DNA of 8,614 nucleotides from contig JALNXV010000139.1 in the NCBI GenBank assembly GCA_023230175.1, positions 1 to 8,614 on the forward strand, given 5' to 3'. The notes under the pieces were generated by a model. The model made no database searches. It saw only the letters and a list, made by a program, of their open reading frames with translations, and was not told where the DNA came from. Positions 1-7,158 of the stretch are shown here, one piece after another; within the stretch, counting starts at the first letter, position 1, and the number at the start of each line of letters is the position of its first letter. The position numbers were made by a program, and so were the translations under genes. This DNA is from Candidatus Cloacimonadota bacterium. GTDB lineage: Bacteria; Cloacimonadota; Cloacimonadia; Cloacimonadales; WRIO01.

Positions 1-33
1 GTCAATGAAAAATTTTTTTTTATTTTTTTTTAT

Positions 34-62
34 AAAAAAAAGCAGGAGTTTAAACTCCTGCT
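34..62 (-). terminator. Intrinsic terminator of the secreted-protein gene
   Basis: A perfect 22-base palindrome (arm AGCAGGAGTTT followed by its exact complement, 41-62) lies 15 bases past the TAG stop of the 708-residue gene. On the minus strand it runs straight into a tract of seven T (40-34). This is the classic G+C-bearing hairpin plus U-tract of Rho-independent termination. The last arm bases form the tight loop, so the working stem is about nine pairs. Further A/T homopolymers fill positions 11-40. Confidence 0.88.
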
Positions 63-77
63 CATTATTAATAATAT

Positions 78-2204
78 CTACTTCATAAGAAGCATTTTTT
101 TCATTTCTGATTTTCCATTAGCATTCAGTTTATAAAAATAAATACCACTCGCAACAGAATCATTATTATTATCATTACCATTCCAAGTAATGGTGTGTTC
201 TCCTGCAGTGAAATTATCATTTACAAGAGTTTTTACCAATTGACCTTTAACATTATAAATACTAAGATTTACTTTACCTGCTTTAGGTGTATTAAATTTA
301 ATATTTGTTGTTGGGTTAAATGGGTTAGGGTAATTTTGCGAAAGCATTCCATACGGCTTAATGGCAGTAACAATATCATCATTTTCTACCGGCATATTAG
401 TAATATCAATATCTAAAGCGGCATATTTAACTTCAGCACCCAGATTAGCACCTTCCGACTGAGTGTAAGCACCAAAAGATTTATCATCTACATACATAAA
501 ATATAATCTCGCATAAACTGAGGAACCTTCAGTAATTGTATAAATTTTATCTGCAGGATAAACATAAGAAGGCACTACACCAAGTTCCGGATGAGAATCA
601 GCTAAAGCATTCATAGTTATAGGTTCTGACCAAGTCATACCATTATCTCTTGTTACAATGATTTTAATTTCAGGAGCGTTAGCATAAGCTGCATAATCTT
701 CATCAGAATTTACATTATATAAATATGCTTTTGTTCCATCAACCCACATCATAGCGGCGACACCATCTTCATTAAACTCAGTCATCCTCATCTGGTTGTA
801 ATGAAATTGATTATCAGTAGTAAAATGTACAGTTGGCCATTGGACTTCAAACCATTCATCAATTTGAAAATCAGCCCCATTTGGTATTACAGCAAAATCA
901 TCAATATATCCATCATAATCTAAATCATAAGACATTGGCAATGTTTCTGTTATTGTAGTTGCAGGTTTAGGATTAATTAAATTATAAACTGAGGTTTGAG
1001 TTACAGGATCAAATATTACTGTAGAAACTACGTGAGATAAAGGAATCCAATAATTGCTTTCTGCATCATCTCCGGCTCCGGTAAAACCAATATAAAAATA
1101 TGCAGGAATATGAAGCTTACCAAAATTATCAAAAGCAAATGTTTTATGATTTAATGTTCCATTTCTCATAGCGAAATTATCATTTTCTGCTAAGTCGTAG
1201 AGAGGAATATCTTCACCTGGGGTTGGATTATTAGGATGATTAGCAGCAATAGTAGGCACTATACCCGGCTCAAGCTCTCTTTCAAGAGTTAATCCGATAT
1301 TTGTAAATGTTTCGCCGTAATCTTCACTTAACACAACAAATGCATCATGTTCTTCCATACCTGACCATTCAGTAGTATTACCATCAATAAATCCTGCAAG
1401 GGCAACCTTACCATCTTCAGAAACACAATATGAAGGATAAGCTCTTGCTATATCATCAGTGTTCGAAGGTACCCAGTTATGAATATCTAAAAAATAAGGT
1501 ATTCTTTGAGTTGTCCAATAAAAATCAGAAGGCATTCCCATTTCAATATTATCTGCGTTAAAATCAGCATAAGCTAAAGTTATTGAAGAAGATGGAATTG
1601 CTTGAATTGCTTGGCCGGAATTAGAAGAAAATACATAAATTCTTCTCATTCCTTCTGTAGGAGAAGGGCCAATATGAACAACAGGCCAAATATAAGTATG
1701 TTGATCTTCGCCGGGTTCTGTTGATTCATTATTGTCGATTATAGTAGCATAATCAGCAAAGGCATTACCTGCTGTATTGCTAAAACTAAAAATGTCATAA
1801 GTAAAATGAACGTTCAATTCATTTGTTCCACCAAGATAATTTGCGTGCCACGCAAATAGTGGATTTCCGGAAACAGGGTCAATATCAAGAGTTCCAAAAC
1901 CCTCAGTTATTGGATTTGAAGTTATGGTACCTTCAGCTTGAATAACACCGTTTAAAGTTGCAAAGGCATAATTTTGTCTTCTTGGTACAGCAGCAGTTTG
2001 ATTTGCCATATAAGTCATATAAATACCATGATTTTGAATATTATCACCTTGAATCCTAATGGGATAACCATCATAAGCTCCATTTGCATAATCATACATT
2101 GAAAAGCTTAAAGGTTGTGGTTCAATATGCCAAATATAACTTGGCACTTGAGCAAACAAAGCAAGTGAACTAAGTAAAAGGGCAACAATGATTAATTTTT
2201 TCAT
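78..2204 (-). CDS. Large secreted protein with Asp-box motifs and C-terminal FlgD-Ig-like/T9SS-type sorting domain
   Basis: This is a 708-residue exported protein. Residues 1-18 form a signal peptide (MKK, a hydrophobic core, then ALFA before Q19). Residues 619-708 form a C-terminal module opening with NYPNPFNP (624-631) and ending in a GIYFYKL strand and a Lys-rich tail. That module is typical of FlgD-Ig-like or type IX sorting domains in FCB bacteria. The body has two Asp-box-like motifs, SEDYGETF (293-300) and TRDNGMTW (518-525), which in known families sit on beta-propeller turns of sialidase-like proteins. DLDYDGYIDD (427-436) resembles an EF-hand or thrombospondin-type calcium loop. I infer a surface or released beta-propeller protein that binds or degrades a polymer. 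No catalytic set could be assigned, so the substrate is unknown. The start is fixed by an AGGAGG site and the signal peptide. It has its own promoter and terminator, so it is a single-gene unit. Confidence 0.88.
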   Translation of the reverse strand: MKKLIIVALLLSSLALFAQVPSYIWHIEPQPLSFSMYDYANGAYDGYPIRIQGDNIQNHGIYMTYMANQTAAVPRRQNYAFATLNGVIQAEGTITSNPITEGFGTLDIDPVSGNPLFAWHANYLGGTNELNVHFTYDIFSFSNTAGNAFADYATIIDNNESTEPGEDQHTYIWPVVHIGPSPTEGMRRIYVFSSNSGQAIQAIPSSSITLAYADFNADNIEMGMPSDFYWTTQRIPYFLDIHNWVPSNTDDIARAYPSYCVSEDGKVALAGFIDGNTTEWSGMEEHDAFVVLSEDYGETFTNIGLTLERELEPGIVPTIAANHPNNPTPGEDIPLYDLAENDNFAMRNGTLNHKTFAFDNFGKLHIPAYFYIGFTGAGDDAESNYWIPLSHVVSTVIFDPVTQTSVYNLINPKPATTITETLPMSYDLDYDGYIDDFAVIPNGADFQIDEWFEVQWPTVHFTTDNQFHYNQMRMTEFNEDGVAAMMWVDGTKAYLYNVNSDEDYAAYANAPEIKIIVTRDNGMTWSEPITMNALADSHPELGVVPSYVYPADKIYTITEGSSVYARLYFMYVDDKSFGAYTQSEGANLGAEVKYAALDIDITNMPVENDDIVTAIKPYGMLSQNYPNPFNPTTNIKFNTPKAGKVNLSIYNVKGQLVKTLVNDNFTAGEHTITWNGNDNNNDSVASGIYFYKLNANGKSEMKKMLLMK

Positions 2205-2208
2205 CTTT

Positions 2209-2214
2209 CCTCCT
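2209..2214 (-). promoter_or_regulatory. Strong Shine-Dalgarno site for the secreted-protein gene
   Basis: AGGAGG lies four bases before the ATG at 2204-2202. It is the only full-consensus ribosome site in the window. The operon genes have weak or partial sites, which suggests that this exported protein is made at a high level when transcribed. Confidence 0.85.
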
Positions 2215-2241
2215 ATATTATTTAATCCTTAACGTATAGTA

Positions 2242-2272
2242 CAAAAATACAATATAAAAATTATCTTGTCAA
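2242..2272 (-). promoter_or_regulatory. Candidate promoter of the secreted-protein gene
   Basis: Perfect TTGACA (2272-2267), a 17-base spacer, then TATTTT (2249-2244). The downstream box extends to TATTTTTG (2249-2242), an exact fit to the TAnnTTTG -7 element known from Bacteroidota primary-sigma promoters, with the upstream TTG 20 bases before it. The predicted transcript would start near 2235, giving a leader of about 30 bases that contains the AGGAGG site. The 11-mer TTGACAAGATA is shared exactly with the HDOD promoter. Confidence 0.6.
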
Positions 2273-2281
2273 CTTTTTTTT

Positions 2282-2318
2282 AAAAAATATTTATACTTTT
2301 TAAAATTAAAAGTATAAA
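2282..2318 (-). terminator. AT-rich hairpin terminator after the HDOD gene
   Basis: An 11-base perfect inverted repeat (TTTATACTTTT at 2290-2300 and its complement at 2308-2318) encloses a seven-base loop. On the minus strand it is followed by TA and then six T (2287-2282). It begins 27 bases after the TGA of the HDOD gene and ends just before the next promoter, which is where a terminator is expected. Only one G:C pair is in the stem, so it may be leaky. Confidence 0.5.
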
Positions 2319-2344
2319 CTTCCAAATATCATAAGATTAGCAAA

Positions 2345-3220
2345 TCAATCATTAATCATTTGAGAAATAAAAGTATTAGATGTTTCAATCTCAACATCTA
2401 TCATAGTAGATAAATCTTCTAATTCATAAAAACAATCTTTACATAAATGCTTCCATGCAAAACTATCTTTTATATTATCAAAATCCCTTTGAAGTAACTC
2501 CGGAGTAACTGTATAATTAGCCCATATATTTGCTAAACAAATAACAGATGAAAGATTATTATTTAAATCATCAAGCTCCGGAGTATGATGAAATTTAATA
2601 ACTTGCCTTATATTTTCAGGTATCTTCCACACCTCTGCAAGCCATAACCCCAATTCTTGATGAGTTGCACCAATTATCTCACTTTCTAAATCAAGTGGAT
2701 CCATTTCCGGTGACATATTTTGTATAGTTAAACATTGAATAAAATCATTATGAAAAAATTGATCAAGAATAATTTTACCTATATCATGCATCAAACCGGC
2801 GGTAAATTCTTCACCATGAAAAGGTAATTTAAAAAATTTTGATATAGCTTTCGAAAAATGAGCTGTATAGATATTATGCTTCCAAAATAACGAATGGTCA
2901 AATAAACTATTATTACTCGAACTAAATAATTTTACCAAAGATAGGCTTACAATAATATTAGTAATCTCATTTATACCAAGAACAACAAGTGCCATTCTCA
3001 AAGTATCTACCTTTTTTCTTAAACTATAATACGCCGAATTTGCAATCTTTAAAACCTTAGCAGTTATAGCCGGATCGTTATTCATTATTTTGCTTATATT
3101 TGACATAGAAACATTTAAATTACCAAGCATTTTAAGTAATTCAGAAGCTACCATTGGTAAAGTTGGCAAGTTATCAATACCGGAAAGAATCTTTGCTATT
3201 TCAACTTTCGAATAAGCCAT
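2345..3220 (-). CDS. HDOD-domain signal-transduction protein
   Basis: This is a 291-residue cytoplasmic protein made almost entirely of one HDOD domain (about 10-240), with no fused receiver, GGDEF or EAL domain. The N-terminal hallmark is LPTLPMVASELLKML (18-32), followed by NNDPAITAKVLKIANSA (47-63). The HD-like half keeps H115, H145-D146 in GLMHDIGK, H187 and H211-H212. The position that is a closing Asp in true HD phosphohydrolases appears as Asn231 in LANIWAN, which is common in HDOD proteins. HDOD proteins generally act as scaffolds or regulators in chemotaxis, motility, stress or cyclic-dinucleotide signalling. The specific partner here is unknown. The ATG at 3220 is preceded by AAAGG about seven bases away. 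The gene lies 67 bases after glsA, with a candidate promoter in that gap but no terminator, so it may also receive read-through from the operon. Residues 241-291 are helical-looking and unassigned. Confidence 0.9.
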   Translation of the reverse strand: MAYSKVEIAKILSGIDNLPTLPMVASELLKMLGNLNVSMSNISKIMNNDPAITAKVLKIANSAYYSLRKKVDTLRMALVVLGINEITNIIVSLSLVKLFSSSNNSLFDHSLFWKHNIYTAHFSKAISKFFKLPFHGEEFTAGLMHDIGKIILDQFFHNDFIQCLTIQNMSPEMDPLDLESEIIGATHQELGLWLAEVWKIPENIRQVIKFHHTPELDDLNNNLSSVICLANIWANYTVTPELLQRDFDNIKDSFAWKHLCKDCFYELEDLSTMIDVEIETSNTFISQMIND

Positions 3221-3247
3221 ATATCAACCTTTTTATAATTATTATTA

Positions 3248-3276
3248 AGTCTATTACTATCTTAATATCTTGTCAA
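3248..3276 (-). promoter_or_regulatory. Candidate promoter of the HDOD gene
   Basis: Perfect TTGACA (3276-3271), a 17-base spacer and a weak TAGACT box (3253-3248) lie between the glsA stop and the HDOD start. The match to the Bacteroidota-type TAnnTTTG box is only partial (TAGACTTA). The -35 box and the next five bases are identical to those of the promoter at 2242-2272, which is the main reason to take it seriously. Confidence 0.42.
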
Positions 3277-3287
3277 TCAAAAATTAT

Positions 3288-4202
3288 TTAAAATATAGAT
3301 TTGCCTGTCATAGTAGTAAATAAATCAAGAGCTTTGATTCCGGCAAAAGAGTTTCCATTAGCATTAAGTAAAGGAGACCAAACACTTATAACGAGCTCAT
3401 TAGGCAAAACAGCTATTATCCCCCCACCTACACCACTTTTACCGGGAAGACCAACTCTATAGGCAAAGTTTCCAACCTCATTATATAATCCGCAGGTAAG
3501 CATAAGTGAGTTTATTTTTTTTGCTTGTCTTTTAGTAATGATAATATTTTTGTTTATTGGGTCAATGCCATAATTAGATAAATAAAGAAAAGCTCTACAC
3601 AGATCCTTACAAGACATCATTATAGAACACTGATGAAAATAAAAATCCAATACTTCGTCAATATCATTATGGATATTATTATATGATTTCATAAAATTTG
3701 CCATAGCAATATTACGAAATCCGGTCTCCTTTTCTGCTTGAGCTATTTCATAATTATAATCAATATTAGGATTATCGCAAATATTCCTCAAAAAGTCAAG
3801 AAACTCTTGTTTAGGTTTTTTCATCGAATCAAGTAAAATATCTGAAATCACTATCGCTCCGGCATTGATAAACGGATTTCTTGGTATCCCATTTTCATAT
3901 TCAAGCTGAATTAGAGAATTAAAACTTGAACCGGATGGTTCTCTTCCTACACGAGTCCAAATTTTTGAACCATACTTTCTTAAAGCAATAGTCAAAGCAA
4001 AAACTTTAGAAATACTCTGGATTGAAAATTTTTCTTCTGAATCACCAATTTTAAATACTTCACCTTTACAAGTCATTAAACTGATACCAAATTTTTTAGG
4101 GTCAACATTTGAAAGCGGAGCAATATAATTTGCAGGTTTACCAATACCAAGAAAGGGATTTATAGATTGATGTATTTTATTGATTATTTTTTGATAATCC
4201 AT
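3288..4202 (-). CDS. glsA: Glutaminase A (serine-dependent beta-lactamase fold)
   Basis: Hydrolyses L-glutamine to L-glutamate and ammonia (EC 3.5.1.2) in the cytoplasm. The 304 residues match the usual full length of bacterial GlsA. The nucleophile and base motif S-x-x-K is S63-I-S-K66 in IQSISKVFAL. By comparison with characterised glutaminases, the substrate-binding residues are Y26, N113 (in PRNPFINAGA), E157, N164, Y188, Y248 (in NFAYRVGLPGK) and V258 (in SGVGGG). All are present, so an active enzyme is expected. The ATG overlaps the upstream stop as TAATG, so translation probably depends on termination of the BatA-vWA gene; no clear Shine-Dalgarno site precedes it. Bacterial GlsA can serve acid resistance with a glutamate/GABA antiporter, but no gad gene is present here. 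A role in nitrogen or glutamate supply is equally possible. It is the last gene of the coupled four-gene operon. Confidence 0.96.
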   Translation of the reverse strand: MDYQKIINKIHQSINPFLGIGKPANYIAPLSNVDPKKFGISLMTCKGEVFKIGDSEEKFSIQSISKVFALTIALRKYGSKIWTRVGREPSGSSFNSLIQLEYENGIPRNPFINAGAIVISDILLDSMKKPKQEFLDFLRNICDNPNIDYNYEIAQAEKETGFRNIAMANFMKSYNNIHNDIDEVLDFYFHQCSIMMSCKDLCRAFLYLSNYGIDPINKNIIITKRQAKKINSLMLTCGLYNEVGNFAYRVGLPGKSGVGGGIIAVLPNELVISVWSPLLNANGNSFAGIKALDLFTTMTGKSIF

Positions 4203-6148
4203 TATACTTTAGCTTTCTTTTGTAGCAGTAGAACAATTATCATTTCAATTATTATAAAGATCAAAGCAAACCATAGCAAAAGTTTCCACATTTCAGTACC
4301 TGAATCTTGTTGGAATGCTGTTTTTTTATATTCATTTTCCATTATTTTATATTGAGGATTATCTAATAATAACATAGGATTATGTTTACTTTGCTCGCTA
4401 AAGTCTGACATATTAACTGCAAAGTATTTCTTCACTGAATCCTTTTCTATCGTCCATATACCCGGTCTATCGAAATAATATGTACTTAATTCTGACTGAA
4501 AACTTTCGTTATCAGGATTAGTTATTATAGCATTTCTCTGTTGAATACTATCATTTATCCTATAATCATTCAAGATATTATCATATTTTGAAATCCAAGA
4601 TAAACATCGGTATAATATCACCGGAAAGGATGGGTAACTAAGAAAATTTTGTTCTTGAGCTGAAAAATCAATATTTATAAAAATATCTTCACTTTCAAAA
4701 ATAACAGGAGTATTTTTTGTGTTAATAAGCTGAGAAATTTTACCCTTTGTTATTACATTTAAAGCCGGTTTTATCAATATTGAATTATTTGTTTTAAAAT
4801 CAAAATCTCCTGTAATTTTATGCAATTTATTATAATTACTAATATTCTCTAACTCAAAATTCTTACTTTTGAATATAACATCATATTCAGAACTTAGAAA
4901 ATCAATAGCATCTTGATTCATATCTTTTGATAATAGAAACAAGCTTTTATGTTTACTATTTTTTAGTTCTTCAATAAAGGCTTGAGTTCTTAGACTGAAA
5001 TTATTTAAATAGAAAATAATATAATGATATTTATCTTTATCAGCCAATTGGAGATTTTCTTCAGTAAGGTATTCAATTGAACCGTTGTCACCGATGAAGA
5101 TATCTGAGATTATTTCTATTTGTTTAGGTAAAGATATATTATCGGTAATGACAGCTATTTTTGGGTTTGGATCGGAATAAAAAGTAAAATAATATTTATT
5201 ATCCGGAATAAACTGTTCATTCTTAACTTCAATCCAGCCATAATTCCATTCAGGATTCTCATTAGTAATCATAAAACTATCTGATTTTTTTTCAAAAGGA
5301 TTAAGATCTATCATTTTTTCAGATACAGTGTTGTCATTAAGAATTAATCTTACTACTCTATCTTTTTGAATTATCGGGCTATAATTTACTATCTCAAAAC
5401 TTATAATTCTCTGAAGCTCCCCATCGATAAAATCTTTTTTTATTGAAGCAGATTCACAGGCAAGATTGATACGCATTGTATCTTTAAAAACAGGTATAAA
5501 AGAAACAGGTATATCAATTTTTTTAGGTAATTTTGTTTCTTGCATATCGGTAATTACGAATATTTCTTTATATAAAAACTCACTTTTATTTAATTCATCT
5601 TGAGCTTTAATAATCAACTTTTCAAGGGATTCAGGGGTCCAAGTAAAAACAAAACTATTTAATTCTTTTTCAGTAATCTGCGTATGTGAAAGCTTTGACT
5701 TAGTAGTATTCCATATATTATTTGAAGTCAGTAACAGGCTAATATCTTTTGGTGTGACTTGGTCTTGAATTCGTTTTATCATCTCAACACCCTGTTGAAT
5801 TAAGTTTTTTTGAGATACTACGTAATCCATACTCGGAGAAGTATCTAAAATATATGCAATTGCAGTTGGAGGGTGGTAATTATTTGTATTTATAAAAGGT
5901 AATTTTACAACCGGACGAGCTATTGCCATAATAGCAAATAAGATAATTAATATTCTTAATATAAGAAGAATAATTTGATTTATTGTCATCCTTTTTCTAC
6001 GTTCTTCAAGCACTTCTCTTAAATATTTTAACGAAGAAAAATATAGATTTTGAGGTTTAGTTTTAACAAATAAATGAATCAATAAGGGGATTATTGCACT
6101 CATAGCAACAAATAAAATGCCTGCATTAAGAAACGATAAACCAAACAT
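4202..6148 (-). CDS. BatA-domain / vWA-domain inner-membrane protein
   Basis: This is a 648-residue membrane protein. Residues 1-80 form the BatA N-terminal double-transmembrane domain: a helix at about 4-27, a basic segment including LEERRKRM (47-54), and a second helix at about 56-79 ending in ARPVV. A von Willebrand A domain follows (about 95-225) with an intact MIDAS DTSPS (102-106), a candidate Thr171 and D201 in FVITD, so metal-dependent ligand binding is plausible. The rest is beta-rich, with a segment around 325-430 that resembles the GATase-like part of long BatA-type proteins. A C-terminal helix at about 621-641 precedes a basic tail. FCB bacteria commonly carry such proteins, annotated as aerotolerance-related, but the biochemical role is not established. 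They often lie near moxR and DUF58 genes, neither of which is seen here. The start is set by an AGGTG site and by TAATG overlap with the barrel gene. Confidence 0.85.
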   Translation of the reverse strand: MFGLSFLNAGILFVAMSAIIPLLIHLFVKTKPQNLYFSSLKYLREVLEERRKRMTINQIILLILRILIILFAIMAIARPVVKLPFINTNNYHPPTAIAYILDTSPSMDYVVSQKNLIQQGVEMIKRIQDQVTPKDISLLLTSNNIWNTTKSKLSHTQITEKELNSFVFTWTPESLEKLIIKAQDELNKSEFLYKEIFVITDMQETKLPKKIDIPVSFIPVFKDTMRINLACESASIKKDFIDGELQRIISFEIVNYSPIIQKDRVVRLILNDNTVSEKMIDLNPFEKKSDSFMITNENPEWNYGWIEVKNEQFIPDNKYYFTFYSDPNPKIAVITDNISLPKQIEIISDIFIGDNGSIEYLTEENLQLADKDKYHYIIFYLNNFSLRTQAFIEELKNSKHKSLFLLSKDMNQDAIDFLSSEYDVIFKSKNFELENISNYNKLHKITGDFDFKTNNSILIKPALNVITKGKISQLINTKNTPVIFESEDIFINIDFSAQEQNFLSYPSFPVILYRCLSWISKYDNILNDYRINDSIQQRNAIITNPDNESFQSELSTYYFDRPGIWTIEKDSVKKYFAVNMSDFSEQSKHNPMLLLDNPQYKIMENEYKKTAFQQDSGTEMWKLLLWFALIFIIIEMIIVLLLQKKAKV

Positions 6149-7158
6149 TATTCACCTACACTAACTGAAAATAAATATTGGGTTTGATTAGCTTTCCAAC
6201 CTTGTGATTGCAAGGCAATATCAATCTTGAAAATCCTATACATATACCCTAAACCAAGATTAAACAATATATTGTCTTGATCCTTAAACTCCTTACTACA
6301 AACACCAAATCGCAATATACTGTATTGCAAATCATCAGGCCTACCAAAACTATATTTATATGCATAATAAGTATTCAAAAATGGCTTTGTCTTAATATTC
6401 CATCGATTATTTAAACCAAAACCTAATATGTAACTATCAGAACTATACTCTACAGAGGTTGTAACTCTGGTTTTTATTTTATATGAATCATAATCTTTCC
6501 AATAAATTTTTGACAGTATGTCATTTACTACAAAGCCAAAAGAAAAATTATTCTTAGCAGTATGTAGCCCTAAATCAGAACTATAACCTAAAGCTCTTGA
6601 ATCAATAAATTCCTTAGTCACTAAAATACTTTCGTTACCGGTTAAAACTTTTTCTTGTTTAAGATAGACAAGCCTTCCGCTTAATAACTTTAAACTCAGG
6701 CCCCAGTGATAATTATCAATAGAATCTGAAAATCCTAGTAAATAAGAATTTAACTTATAATCCTGATAAATCTTATCACCAGCTTCATTTTGTATATCAA
6801 ACTTATCTTCTGATAATACTTGATACCCTAAACCTATCTTATTCCCTTGAAATGCGAAGCCTCTAAATTTATTCTCTTCTAAAAAAGGCACCTTGTTTAA
6901 TACTGACCCTATAGTCTCATAATTTTTTGAGGGTAAAATAAAACTTACAGAAAAATTAGTTTTTTTAATTGTCGCCAATAGAGCTGGATTAGTAAAGACA
7001 ATATAATTATCATTATTACTTGCAACATTTATACCCCCACAAGATCCTTCTATCGGAGAAATTACTGAAGTAGGTAATCTAAAATCATAATCAGTAATAG
7101 GAAATGAAAACAATAGACTTACATTCAAAATAAATATTATGCTTACTAAGTATCTCAT
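6148..7158 (-). CDS. PorV/FadL-like outer-membrane beta-barrel protein
   Basis: This is a 336-residue protein with a signal peptide (1-18, MRYLV then a hydrophobic run ending LLFS). The mature part is rich in alternating aromatic and polar strands separated by charged turns, as in outer-membrane barrels. Near the mature N-terminus, residues 41-62 follow the pattern GG-N-A then NPALLA (57-62), the signature seen in PorV/PorQ and UPF0164-type FCB barrels, where a Gly-rich start leads to a conserved NPA-L. In Bacteroidota, PorV shuttles type IX cargo at the cell surface, while related barrels have other or unknown roles. The assignment here is to the fold, not to PorV function. The ATG overlaps the permease stop (ATGA) and the stop overlaps the BatA start (TAATG), so it is made together with both. 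The C-terminus (FSVSVGE) lacks the usual terminal aromatic residue but follows a strand-like segment. Confidence 0.75.
   Translation of the reverse strand: MRYLVSIIFILNVSLLFSFPITDYDFRLPTSVISPIEGSCGGINVASNNDNYIVFTNPALLATIKKTNFSVSFILPSKNYETIGSVLNKVPFLEENKFRGFAFQGNKIGLGYQVLSEDKFDIQNEAGDKIYQDYKLNSYLLGFSDSIDNYHWGLSLKLLSGRLVYLKQEKVLTGNESILVTKEFIDSRALGYSSDLGLHTAKNNFSFGFVVNDILSKIYWKDYDSYKIKTRVTTSVEYSSDSYILGFGLNNRWNIKTKPFLNTYYAYKYSFGRPDDLQYSILRFGVCSKEFKDQDNILFNLGLGYMYRIFKIDIALQSQGWKANQTQYLFSVSVGE
6153..6157 (-). promoter_or_regulatory. Ribosome-binding site of the BatA-vWA gene inside the barrel gene
   Basis: AGGTG lies four bases before the ATG at 6148-6146, within the last codons of the upstream gene, and so supports this start. 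The TAA stop and the ATG share one base (TAATG), an arrangement typical of termination-reinitiation coupling. Confidence 0.6.

Noticed and set aside
195..416. Plus-strand open frame of 73 codons
   Set aside because: It lies wholly opposite the strongly supported secreted-protein gene, over its conserved sorting tail, and shows no domain, signal or ribosome site of its own.
4167..4355. Plus-strand open frame of 62 codons across the BatA/glsA junction
   Set aside because: It is antisense to two well-supported genes and its hydrophobic content mirrors the C-terminal membrane helix of the BatA protein; there is no independent evidence for it.
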